Source: Bacillota bacterium (GTDB lineage Bacteria; Bacillota; Clostridia; Christensenellales; Aristaeellaceae). Taken from it: a DNA stretch of 20,114 bases. Shown here piece by piece: positions 13,845 to 20,114 of this stretch (position 1 is its first letter; each line of letters starts with the position of its first letter). The notes beneath the pieces were generated by a model. It was not told the origin of the DNA. It worked only from the letters and a program-made list of their open reading frames with translations, and made no database searches. The translations under genes were made by a program, and so were the position numbers. The stretch lies in assembly GCA_009787135.1 (NCBI GenBank), contig WRGP01000237.1, positions 1 through 20,114 of the forward strand, in the 5' to 3' direction.

Positions 13845-15191
13845 GTGGATTTTTCATCCGCGCCCATCCGGCTTCTGATCGGGCGGGGGGACACGCATTG
13901 CGCGTGCGGGCGCCCCCATACGACAGAGCTTTCCTTTGTGCGCATCGAACCGGGCGCAACGCGCGCGGTCCCCGAGGCGCTGGCGCGCGCGGGCATCGCG
14001 CGCCCTTTTATCGTCTGCGACGCAAACACGCGCCAGGCCGCGTGGCCAACCTTAGAGCCTGTCCTCCGGGAGGCCAATATCCCCTATACCCTGCACATCC
14101 TGCCCGGCGGGCGCGCGGAGCCGGACGAGCGCGCCGTCGGGTCGCTTTGCATGGCCTTTGACCGTCGGTGCGGCGGCATTCTGGCCGTGGGATCGGGCGT
14201 GATCAACGATTGCTGCAAGGTTTTGGCGCATGCCGTGGGCCTGCCGAGCGTTTCGTTCGCCACCGCGCCGTCCATGGACGGCTATGCTTCCAATTCATCC
14301 TCCATGATCCAAGGGGGGCTGAAGGTCTCCCTCTATAACGCGTGCCCCGCCGCGATTGTGGGGGATATCGATATCATCCGAAACGCGCCGCTGCGCATGC
14401 TCTGGGCGGGGCTTGGGGATATGCTGGCCAAGTACGTTTCCCTGTGCGAATGGCGCGTCGCCCGCCTGGTAACAGGCGAATACTATTGCGAAAACATCGC
14501 GGGGCTTGTGCGGGCGTCGCTGCGAAAGGTCGCGCGAAACGCGGAGAGGCTGGCCGGCCGCGACCCGGAGGCCGTGCGGGCGGTGATGGAAGGGCTTGTG
14601 CTCTCCGGCGTGGCCATGAGCTTTGCCAAGATGTCCCGGCCCGCCTCCGGCCTGGAGCATTATTTCTCTCACGTATGGGAGATGATGGCGTTCGCGGCGG
14701 GGAAAGCGCCCGACCTGCACGGGATACAGGTAGGGGTGGGCACATATCTGACGCTTAGGCTGTATGAGCAGGTTCGATTGATTCAGCCGGATCGCGAAAA
14801 AGCGCTCCGTTTTGTCGCCGCCTTTGATGAGAAGGCATGGGAAGCGCAGACGCGGGGCATCTTCGGCAAGGCGGCGGAGTCGATGATTGAGATGGAAAGG
14901 ACCCTATACCACAAAAATGATCCGAAAGGCCACGCAAAGCGGCTCGGGAGAATCCTCGAATGCTGGCCGATGATCCTGCGGATCATCGAAGAGGAGCTGC
15001 CCCCGGCGCGAGATATCTTGCGGCTGGCGCAAACCCTTGGCATGCCCATCCTGCCGGAGGAAATTGGCATCGCGCGCGAGGATGTGGCGCGGGCGTTCCT
15101 TGGCTCGCGGGATATTCGCGATAAGTATTTGACGAGCTCGCTGCTGTGGGATCTGGGCCTGCTCTATGAAATTGATCTTCCCCTTTCGTAA
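13845..15191 (+). CDS. araM: sn-glycerol-1-phosphate dehydrogenase, AraM/EgsA family
   Basis: NAD(P)-dependent reduction of dihydroxyacetone phosphate to sn-glycerol-1-phosphate, a metal-dependent cytoplasmic enzyme of the iron-alcohol-dehydrogenase-like superfamily (AraM in Bacillus, EgsA in archaea). Visible motifs: nucleotide-binding GSGVINDCCKVLAH, the family hallmark TAPSMDGYASNSSSM, and metal ligands Asp192 (GLGDMLAKY), His272 (ASGLEHYFSHVWEM) and His292 (LHGIQVGVGT). About 448 residues, somewhat longer than Bacillus AraM because of the C-terminal helical region. The GTG start has AAGGGGG 7 nt upstream. No prenyltransferase partner (PcrB-like) is present in the window, so the fate of the product is open: an ether-type or glycerophosphate-containing lipid or glycan is the family-based expectation. 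Its GC-rich codon use matches the core genes, not the AT-rich block. Confidence 0.88.
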   Translation: MDFSSAPIRLLIGRGDTHCACGRPHTTELSFVRIEPGATRAVPEALARAGIARPFIVCDANTRQAAWPTLEPVLREANIPYTLHILPGGRAEPDERAVGSLCMAFDRRCGGILAVGSGVINDCCKVLAHAVGLPSVSFATAPSMDGYASNSSSMIQGGLKVSLYNACPAAIVGDIDIIRNAPLRMLWAGLGDMLAKYVSLCEWRVARLVTGEYYCENIAGLVRASLRKVARNAERLAGRDPEAVRAVMEGLVLSGVAMSFAKMSRPASGLEHYFSHVWEMMAFAAGKAPDLHGIQVGVGTYLTLRLYEQVRLIQPDREKALRFVAAFDEKAWEAQTRGIFGKAAESMIEMERTLYHKNDPKGHAKRLGRILECWPMILRIIEEELPPARDILRLAQTLGMPILPEEIGIAREDVARAFLGSRDIRDKYLTSSLLWDLGLLYEIDLPLS

Positions 15192-15204
15192 CCCCAGGGG
15201 GACT

Positions 15205-15255
15205 CATCAGGGGCCGCGGCCCCCTGATGCAAATCCGGCATCGGCGGTTCCGCCG
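15205..15255. repeat. Two GC-rich hairpins downstream of araM
   Basis: CATCAGGGGCC pairs with GGCCCCCTGATG across 15205-15229 with a single bulged base. CGGCGG/CCGCCG pairs across 15242-15255 with a 2-nt loop. No T-run follows on the plus strand, so these are not classical terminators for araM; they resemble dispersed palindromic units. Confidence 0.6.
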
Positions 15256-15292
15256 CCGAACGGATGAAAACCCCGAAGGATTTTCCGCCTTG

Positions 15293-15332
15293 CGTCATCC
15301 CCTGAAATTCCTCGGAATTTCAGGGGATGACG
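15293..15332. repeat. Perfect 19-bp inverted repeat in the murA leader
   Basis: The arms at 15293-15311 and 15314-15332 are exactly complementary around a 2-nt centre. As RNA this would be a very stable stem-loop. No T-run follows on either side. It may act as a processing or stabilising structure, an attenuator, or be a small palindromic repeat element. Confidence 0.75.
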
Positions 15333-15396
15333 TTCCTGTTCCCGTCCTCGCGCCCGCATGAACCGCGGTTCGTTCGGGTGTGTTTTCACCTCTCCG

Positions 15397-15412
15397 GCGT
15401 ATGGGCATACGC
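15397..15412. promoter_or_regulatory. Short perfect dyad just before the murA ribosome-binding site
   Basis: GCGTATG-GG-CATACGC is a perfect 7-bp inverted repeat only 7 nt upstream of the AGGGGTGG ribosome-binding site (15419-15426). It could be an operator or a small hairpin affecting translation. No convincing -10/-35 pair was found in the leader. Confidence 0.35.
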
Positions 15413-15434
15413 TGGTATAGGGGTGGTAATACGC

Positions 15435-16691
15435 ATGCGGATTCTTCGTATTGACGGGGGCCATCGGCTGGCGGGGGAAACACGGGTCGGCTGCGCCAAG
15501 AACGCCACGCTGCCTATCTTGGCGGCGGCATTGCTGGCGGACGATCCGGTTACGATCCTTAAGGCGCCCGACATCGCCGATGTGGAGATCATGCGAGACA
15601 TCCTGAAAATGCTCGGCTGTGAAACCGTGCGCCTGGGCGACGGCGTAATGGTGGATCCTACGGGCCTGAAGGATAGCGCGCTGCCGGACCAACTCGCGAA
15701 AAAACTTCGCTCCTCCGTTTTCTTGTTGGGGCCCATGCTGGGGAAACTTCGCCGCGCAACCGTTACATACCCGGGCGGCTGCGATATCGGCCTGCGCCCG
15801 ATTGATCTGCACCTCAAGGGGCTTGAGAGCCTAGGGGTGCGCATTTCGGAGGAGGGCGGCCTGATCGTTTGTGACGGAAGCGCTATGCATGGCGGCGTTG
15901 TGCATTTTGATTACCCAAGCGTGGGCGCGACGGAAAACGTGATGATGGCCGCGGTGCTGACGCCAGGCCGCACGGTGATCCACAACGCGGCCCGCGAGCC
16001 GGAGATACTGGACCTTCAGCGGTTCATCAACGAGATGGGCGGCAATGTATCGGGCGGGGGGTTACAGACCATCGTCATCGACGGGGTGAAGAGGCTGCGC
16101 GGCGCGGCATACCGGCCGATGCCCGACCGCATTGTCGCGGGCACGCTGCTGGCGGCAGCGGCCATTACGGGCGGGGAAATCACCGTGCTGGACGCGATGG
16201 CCTCCGACATGATGGCCATCATCTCCAAGCTGCGCGAGATGGGCTGCCGCATTCAAGAATCCGATGGGCGGATTGACCTGATCGCGCCCAGGCGCCTTAG
16301 GGCGTTTAAGCATTTGGAGACACAGCCGTATCCCGGCTTCCCCACGGACATGCAGGCGCAGATGCTGGCCCTTGCCACCGTGGCAGAGGGAAGCTCTGTC
16401 ATTCTGGAAAAGGTATTCGAAAACCGGTTTACGCATGTGCCTGATTTTACCCGCATGGGCGCGGATATCCTCGTCAACGACCGGGTGGCCGTGATCCGCG
16501 GCGTATCGCGGCTGCATGGCGCGCGCGTCACGTCGCGTGATTTGCGCGGCGGCGCGGCGCTTGTCCTCGCGGGCCTTGCCGCGCAGGGTATCACCGACGT
16601 GGAGCAGGTCGCGCTGATCGACCGTGGGTACGAGCGGCTTGAGGAGCAGCTATCCGGCCTTGGGGCGCGCATCACCCGATTGGAAGCATAA
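15435..16691 (+). CDS. murA: UDP-N-acetylglucosamine 1-carboxyvinyltransferase (MurA)
   Basis: First committed step of peptidoglycan synthesis: transfer of enolpyruvate from phosphoenolpyruvate to UDP-GlcNAc in the cytoplasm. At 418 residues it is family length. Substrate-site Lys22-Asn23 (CAKNATLPIL), the catalytic loop PGGCDIGLRPIDLH with Cys116, and the FPTDMQAQ motif are all present. Cys rather than Asp in the loop predicts a fosfomycin-sensitive enzyme. The ATG at 15435 has AGGGGTGG 8 nt upstream; an in-frame GTG at 15423 would start inside that site. It begins the wall/division cluster, with ftsQ 73 nt downstream. Its leader is unusually rich in hairpins. Confidence 0.96.
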   Translation: MRILRIDGGHRLAGETRVGCAKNATLPILAAALLADDPVTILKAPDIADVEIMRDILKMLGCETVRLGDGVMVDPTGLKDSALPDQLAKKLRSSVFLLGPMLGKLRRATVTYPGGCDIGLRPIDLHLKGLESLGVRISEEGGLIVCDGSAMHGGVVHFDYPSVGATENVMMAAVLTPGRTVIHNAAREPEILDLQRFINEMGGNVSGGGLQTIVIDGVKRLRGAAYRPMPDRIVAGTLLAAAAITGGEITVLDAMASDMMAIISKLREMGCRIQESDGRIDLIAPRRLRAFKHLETQPYPGFPTDMQAQMLALATVAEGSSVILEKVFENRFTHVPDFTRMGADILVNDRVAVIRGVSRLHGARVTSRDLRGGAALVLAGLAAQGITDVEQVALIDRGYERLEEQLSGLGARITRLEA

Positions 16692-16764
16692 TCACGGCAA
16701 AAGCAGGAAAAACAAAACAAACGGAGAAAAAACGTTTCATTGCCTTGCGATGAAAGGAAGAGTT

Positions 16765-17535
16765 ATGCCATCGAACGCATATGACACAAAGCAGCGGCAT
16801 CCCGGCGCCGTCGCCCTGTTTGTGTTGCTGATCGTGCTTGCGGTTGCCATGATGATCATAAGCAATACGGTTTTTGCCGTCAGGTCCGTTTCCGTGGAAG
16901 GGAACCGCTTTTGCAGCGAGGAAGAGGTGGTGGCTTCCGCAGGCATCCGCCTGGGCGAGAGCATGTTCGCCATTGATTCCAAAAAAGCGCGGGATGGCAT
17001 CAACGCGAACCGGTACCTTCGCTATGTCGGCATGTGGCGCAATTTTCCAAGCCATGTGACCCTCCGGGTGGAGGAGAACGCGCCGCTCGCGACGATCATG
17101 TCCATGGGCATGCTGGTGATGATTGGCAAGGATAGCGTCGTGCTGGAAGAGAGCGCCTATATCGACATGCTTTTGCGGATTCCGACGATTACGGGCGCGC
17201 AGGTGGATAAGGTGCGCGTAGGATCACCGGTTGTATACGCGCAGGCCGGGCAGGCCGAGGCGATTGAGGAGATACTGGGCACGCTGGAAAACATGGACGC
17301 GCTGGACGAAGTATCCGAATTGAATGTCAGCGCGCTGGACAACCTATATCTGGTAACCGAGGATGGATTGCAGGTCGTATTGGGCGGCAGGGAGAATATG
17401 GGGGAGAAAATCTCGCTGATGATGTCGCTGCTGCCGGGCCTTCGGGGTTCCTTGGAAATCCGCGGCGGTGTTTTGGATGTCACGACGGGGGTATCGGGTG
17501 ATTTTCGCCCGCCGAAAGGCGCGCCAATCAAATGA
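16765..17535 (+). CDS. ftsQ: Cell division protein FtsQ/DivIB
   Basis: Bitopic membrane component of the divisome, bridging cytoplasmic and periplasmic/wall-side proteins. About 256 residues: a short basic cytoplasmic tail, one membrane segment (about 13-36, AVALFVLLIVLAVAMMIISN), a POTRA domain (about 38-107, beginning VRSVSVEGNRFCSEEEVVASAG), and the FtsQ beta domain with the EEN and LVTEDGLQVVLGG patterns. The ATG at 16765 is chosen because AAGGA stands 6 nt upstream; the ATG at 16750 has no nearby site. Placement between murA and ftsA/ftsZ is the classic division-cluster context. A hairpin and a fresh promoter follow, so ftsA-ftsZ can be expressed separately. Confidence 0.9.
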   Translation: MPSNAYDTKQRHPGAVALFVLLIVLAVAMMIISNTVFAVRSVSVEGNRFCSEEEVVASAGIRLGESMFAIDSKKARDGINANRYLRYVGMWRNFPSHVTLRVEENAPLATIMSMGMLVMIGKDSVVLEESAYIDMLLRIPTITGAQVDKVRVGSPVVYAQAGQAEAIEEILGTLENMDALDEVSELNVSALDNLYLVTEDGLQVVLGGRENMGEKISLMMSLLPGLRGSLEIRGGVLDVTTGVSGDFRPPKGAPIK

Positions 17536-17653
17536 GCTCCGGTTCATTTGGCTGGGAAGGACGCAAGGTAGAAAATCCCCGTGGGTTGTCCGCCGAAAAA
17601 GGCGTGAAGGGGAGGCACCGCGATTTGTAAAAAACGGACGGTCGGTTTGAGTT

Positions 17654-17689
17654 CGTAAAAAAAGCGACATAACCGCTAAGTTTTTTACG
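17654..17689. terminator. Probable bidirectional-type terminator hairpin after ftsQ
   Basis: CGTAAAAAA-AGCG pairs with CGCT-(AAG)-TTTTTTACG around ACATAAC, with a 3-nt bulge; a T-run is built into the 3' arm and more T follow. The GC core is only 4 bp, so termination may be partial. The rest of the 304-nt gap (17536-17839) shows no gene, only the promoter at 17719-17747. Confidence 0.4.
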
Positions 17690-17718
17690 TTTTTCGAGCC
17701 AAAAAACGCAATCCTTTC

Positions 17719-17747
17719 TTGCAATCATCGGCGGGAAAGGGTACAAT
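17719..17747 (+). promoter_or_regulatory. Sigma-A promoter of ftsA-ftsZ
   Basis: TTGCAA (17719-17724), a 17-bp spacer and TACAAT (17742-17747), a near-consensus promoter. The leader to the ftsA ATG would be roughly 85 nt. Confidence 0.7.
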
Positions 17748-17839
17748 GAAAATGATGTAATGGGCGCATCAGCTTATGTGTACCTTTTTTTGGCGTAGTG
17801 GTTCGCCTGTACCCAAACGATAGGGGGTATCCGATAATT

Positions 17840-19009
17840 ATGAAGAACATGGCGGTGGCCATTGACTTTGGGACGTCCAAGGTCGTGACCCTCGTTGCGG
17901 AGAGCGGCGGGTACCACCGGTGCGATATCATAGGCGCTGGCGTTGTCCCTTACGACGGCTATACCGACGGCTATTGGAACACGCCTGAAAAGGTTAACGA
18001 CGCGATTCACGCCGCGATCCAAGAGGCGGAGACGCAGGCCAGCCGCCGTATCCACGAGATTCATGTGGGCGTCCCCGGGGAGTTCTGCCGGGTTTATGTT
18101 ACGGAGACGACGCTCCAGCTGCAGGGCGTGGACCCGCACGTCACCCCTGCGGATGTGGAAAGAATTTTCGCGATGGCGGATCAGGAGATCCAGCCTGTGC
18201 GCGGCGTCATCATCCACCGCTCGCCCGCCTGGTTTATGGTGGACGACGGGAAAAAGACAATGGAGCCGGTTGGCATCAAGGGGTCCACGCTCAAGACCTT
18301 CGTGTCTTTCATTGTCGCGGATGAATTTTTTCTAAACGATATCAACCGCCGGATGCAAAGCCTTGGCATTGAAGTCGCGGGCTTTTTCTCCTCTCCCATG
18401 GGCGAGGCGCTGCTGTTCCTTCCGCCGGAGGATCGAGACCGAACGGCGGTTTTGATCGATATCGGCTATTTGAACAGTGAGATTATGGCCGTGGAGGGCG
18501 ACGCGCTCGTTTTTCACAAGGTCATTCCCTTGGGCGGCGCCCATATTACGGTGGATCTGACCTATGGGCTTGAGGTGGCGATGCCCATGGCGGAACAGAT
18601 TAAACGAAGTTACATTTTCGGGATGCCCGGCGGTGATAATATAGAAGCCGTGGACAGCGCCGGGCGCGCGGCAAGTTTCACGCGCGAGGACGTGGCCAGG
18701 GTGCTGGAGCCGCGCGTGGACGAAATTTCCGAGCAGATCCGCGAGGAACTCAACCACAGCGGGGTCAGGCTTGGAAGCTGGTCGAACGTGTACCTGACCG
18801 GCGGCGGGCTGGCCATGATGCGCGGCGGCCGCGAATATCTTTCCGCGCAGATGGAGCGGCCGGTGCGCGCGCCTTCACCCAAGGCCGCCAAGCTCAACAG
18901 CCCGGTTTACTCCAGCGCGCTGGGGCTGATGGACCTTGTTTTTGAGACGATCGAGCAGCAGACCGAAAGCGGCGGGATTTTTGATAAGGTCAAGGGCTTG
19001 TTTAAATAA
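17840..19009 (+). CDS. ftsA: Cell division protein FtsA (actin-like membrane tether of FtsZ)
   Basis: Actin/Hsp70-fold ATPase that anchors FtsZ to the membrane. About 389 residues, slightly shorter than typical FtsA. Phosphate-1 motif VAIDFGTSKV at residues 5-14, the 1C-type insert domain (about 80-160), phosphate-2 VLIDIGYLNSEI, adenosine motif VYLTGGGLAMMRGG, and a C-terminal amphipathic tail GGIFDKVKGLFK that serves as membrane-targeting helix. Directly upstream of ftsZ (61 nt), as usual. The ATG at 17840 follows AGGGGG with 12 nt spacing, a little long; an in-frame ATG three codons later (17849) is the alternative. It is a divergent clostridial-type FtsA, but the tail and gene order make the assignment firm. 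Confidence 0.88.
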   Translation: MKNMAVAIDFGTSKVVTLVAESGGYHRCDIIGAGVVPYDGYTDGYWNTPEKVNDAIHAAIQEAETQASRRIHEIHVGVPGEFCRVYVTETTLQLQGVDPHVTPADVERIFAMADQEIQPVRGVIIHRSPAWFMVDDGKKTMEPVGIKGSTLKTFVSFIVADEFFLNDINRRMQSLGIEVAGFFSSPMGEALLFLPPEDRDRTAVLIDIGYLNSEIMAVEGDALVFHKVIPLGGAHITVDLTYGLEVAMPMAEQIKRSYIFGMPGGDNIEAVDSAGRAASFTREDVARVLEPRVDEISEQIREELNHSGVRLGSWSNVYLTGGGLAMMRGGREYLSAQMERPVRAPSPKAAKLNSPVYSSALGLMDLVFETIEQQTESGGIFDKVKGLFK

Positions 19010-19070
19010 CGGACGGTAACAAACGGGCGGGACGGAAATGCCCGATTCACAGTGCATAAGGGGGATGACA

Positions 19071-20114
19071 ATGCTCGAGTTTGAGGTGGACAACAACAGC
19101 TACGCTTCGATTAAGGTTGTCGGTTGCGGGGGCGCGGGCGGCAATGCCGTGAACCGCATGGTACAGGAGGGCCTGCGCGGGGTGGAGTTTATCTCCGTCA
19201 ATACGGACAAGCAGGCGCTGGCCCTGTCCCTGGCGCCCAACCGCGTGCAGATCGGCGAAAAGCTGACAAAGGGCCTGGGCGCGGGCGCCATACCCGATAT
19301 CGGGCGGCGCGCCGCGGAGGAAAGCCGCGAGGAGATCGCGCAAATGCTCAAGGGCGCGGACCTCGTGTTCGTCACGGCCGGCATGGGCGGCGGCACCGGC
19401 ACCGGCGCGGCGCCCATCGTGGCGGAAGTGGCGCGCGATCTTGGCTGCCTGACCATCGGCGTTGTCACCAAACCGTTTATGTTTGAAGGCAAGCAGCGCA
19501 TGAAGAACGCGGAGGGCGGCATCCAGGACCTGATGCAGCGCGTGGACACGCTGGTGGTGATCCCCAACGACCGCCTGCTGCAGGTGGTCACCAAGGGCAC
19601 CACGATGATGGAAGCTTTCAAAATCGCGGACGATACGCTCCGGCAGGGCATACAGGGCATTTCCGACCTGATCGCCGTGCCGGCGCTGATCAACCTGGAC
19701 TTTGCCGACGTGAAGACCGTCATGGAATCCGGCGGCATGGCGCACATGGGCATCGGCGTGGGCAAGGGTGAGAATAGCATGGTGGAGGCGGCAAAGAACG
19801 CCGTATCAAGCCCGATGCTGGAAACGTCCATCGACGGCGCGCGCGCGGTTCTGATGAACGTCACGGGCGGCACGAACATGTCGATTGTGGACATCAACGA
19901 GGCGGCGCAGCTTATCATCCAGGCCGCCGATAACGAGGCGAACATCATCTTTGGCGCGGGCATTGACGAGTCGCTGGAGGATGAAGTGCGCATCACCGTC
20001 ATCGCCACCGGCTTTGAAAAAACGCCGTTCCCGCCGCGCGAACCGGCGCGCAAGCCGCATGAGCGCGAGCGTGAGCGCGTCTATAGCGCCGAGTCTGCCG
20101 CATCCTATGGCGGG
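19071..20114 (+). CDS. ftsZ: Cell division GTPase FtsZ, C-terminus outside window
   Basis: Tubulin-like GTPase that forms the Z-ring. The 348 codons visible run open to the edge. N-terminal nucleotide-binding start KVVGCGGAGGNAVNRM, tubulin signature AGMGGGTGTGAAP, NTDKQAL, T7 loop NLDFADVKTVM, and the C-terminal activation domain ending ITVIATGFE. After that comes a charged, Arg/Pro-rich linker (PPREPARKPHERERERV); the short conserved FtsA-binding tail is not in the window. The ATG at 19071 is preferred because AAGGGGG stands 6 nt upstream; the ATG at 19065 touches that site. Confidence 0.97.
   Translation, partial: MLEFEVDNNSYASIKVVGCGGAGGNAVNRMVQEGLRGVEFISVNTDKQALALSLAPNRVQIGEKLTKGLGAGAIPDIGRRAAEESREEIAQMLKGADLVFVTAGMGGGTGTGAAPIVAEVARDLGCLTIGVVTKPFMFEGKQRMKNAEGGIQDLMQRVDTLVVIPNDRLLQVVTKGTTMMEAFKIADDTLRQGIQGISDLIAVPALINLDFADVKTVMESGGMAHMGIGVGKGENSMVEAAKNAVSSPMLETSIDGARAVLMNVTGGTNMSIVDINEAAQLIIQAADNEANIIFGAGIDESLEDEVRITVIATGFEKTPFPPREPARKPHERERERVYSAESAASYGG

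Noticed and set aside
15205..15332. CRISPR array or riboswitch
   Set aside because: The hairpins differ in sequence and are not regularly spaced repeats, so not CRISPR; no known riboswitch core was recognised.
15327..15434. N-terminal extension of murA by 36 codons
   Set aside because: It would run through the hairpin leader and adds residues not found in MurA; the ATG at 15435 has a well-spaced ribosome-binding site and gives the family's normal N-terminus.
19047..20053. Long minus-strand frames opposite ftsZ
   Set aside because: They exactly mirror the conserved FtsZ coding sequence; Ser/Pro/Met-rich or His/Arg-rich composition marks them as shadows.

Overview
The window looks like a GC-rich chromosomal segment from a low-profile member of the Clostridia (Firmicutes, possibly a Christensenella- or Ruminococcus-like gut lineage). 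The reasons are a ParE-before-ParC topoisomerase pair of the Gram-positive kind, a murA-ftsQ-ftsA-ftsZ cell-wall and division cluster, strong purine-rich Shine-Dalgarno sites, frequent GTG/TTG starts and compact operons. The lineage is inferred from protein style only. No RNA genes, CRISPR array or transposase were seen.

Layout. (1) 1-3486, minus strand: the two subunits of a type IIA topoisomerase (parE, then parC, which runs off the left edge), with an extended -10 promoter at 3530-3559. (2) 3625-9512, plus strand: an OmpR-type response regulator, an overlapping sensor kinase, an ABC ATPase, a large ABC-2-like membrane protein fused to an extracellular M1-type zinc metallopeptidase domain, and a second ABC permease. 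Overlapping or near-overlapping genes suggest one functional unit: signal in, transporter/peptidase out. It ends in a stack of hairpins at 9517-9588. (3) About 9590-13800: a visibly AT-richer block that looks acquired. It carries a secreted NHL/beta-propeller-like protein with its own strong promoter, a broken DUF234 ATPase remnant, and a minus-strand operon of a MerR/GyrI-like regulator plus two cysteine-rich proteins. The operon's promoter has the 19-bp spacer and central dyad typical of MerR-controlled promoters. (4) 13845-15191: an AraM/EgsA-type glycerol-1-phosphate dehydrogenase. (5) 15192-15434: a gene-free leader full of hairpins, including a 19-bp perfect stem. (6) 15435-20114: murA, ftsQ/divIB, ftsA (with a TTGCAA-17-TACAAT promoter) and ftsZ, which runs off the right edge.

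The most unusual items are the permease-M1 peptidase fusion under two-component control, whose zinc motif has a longer-than-usual HExxH-to-Glu spacing and no GxMEN motif, and the MerR-controlled pair of cysteine-rich proteins. Other points of interest are the Ser in place of Gly in the ParC HPHGD motif and the hairpin-rich murA leader.
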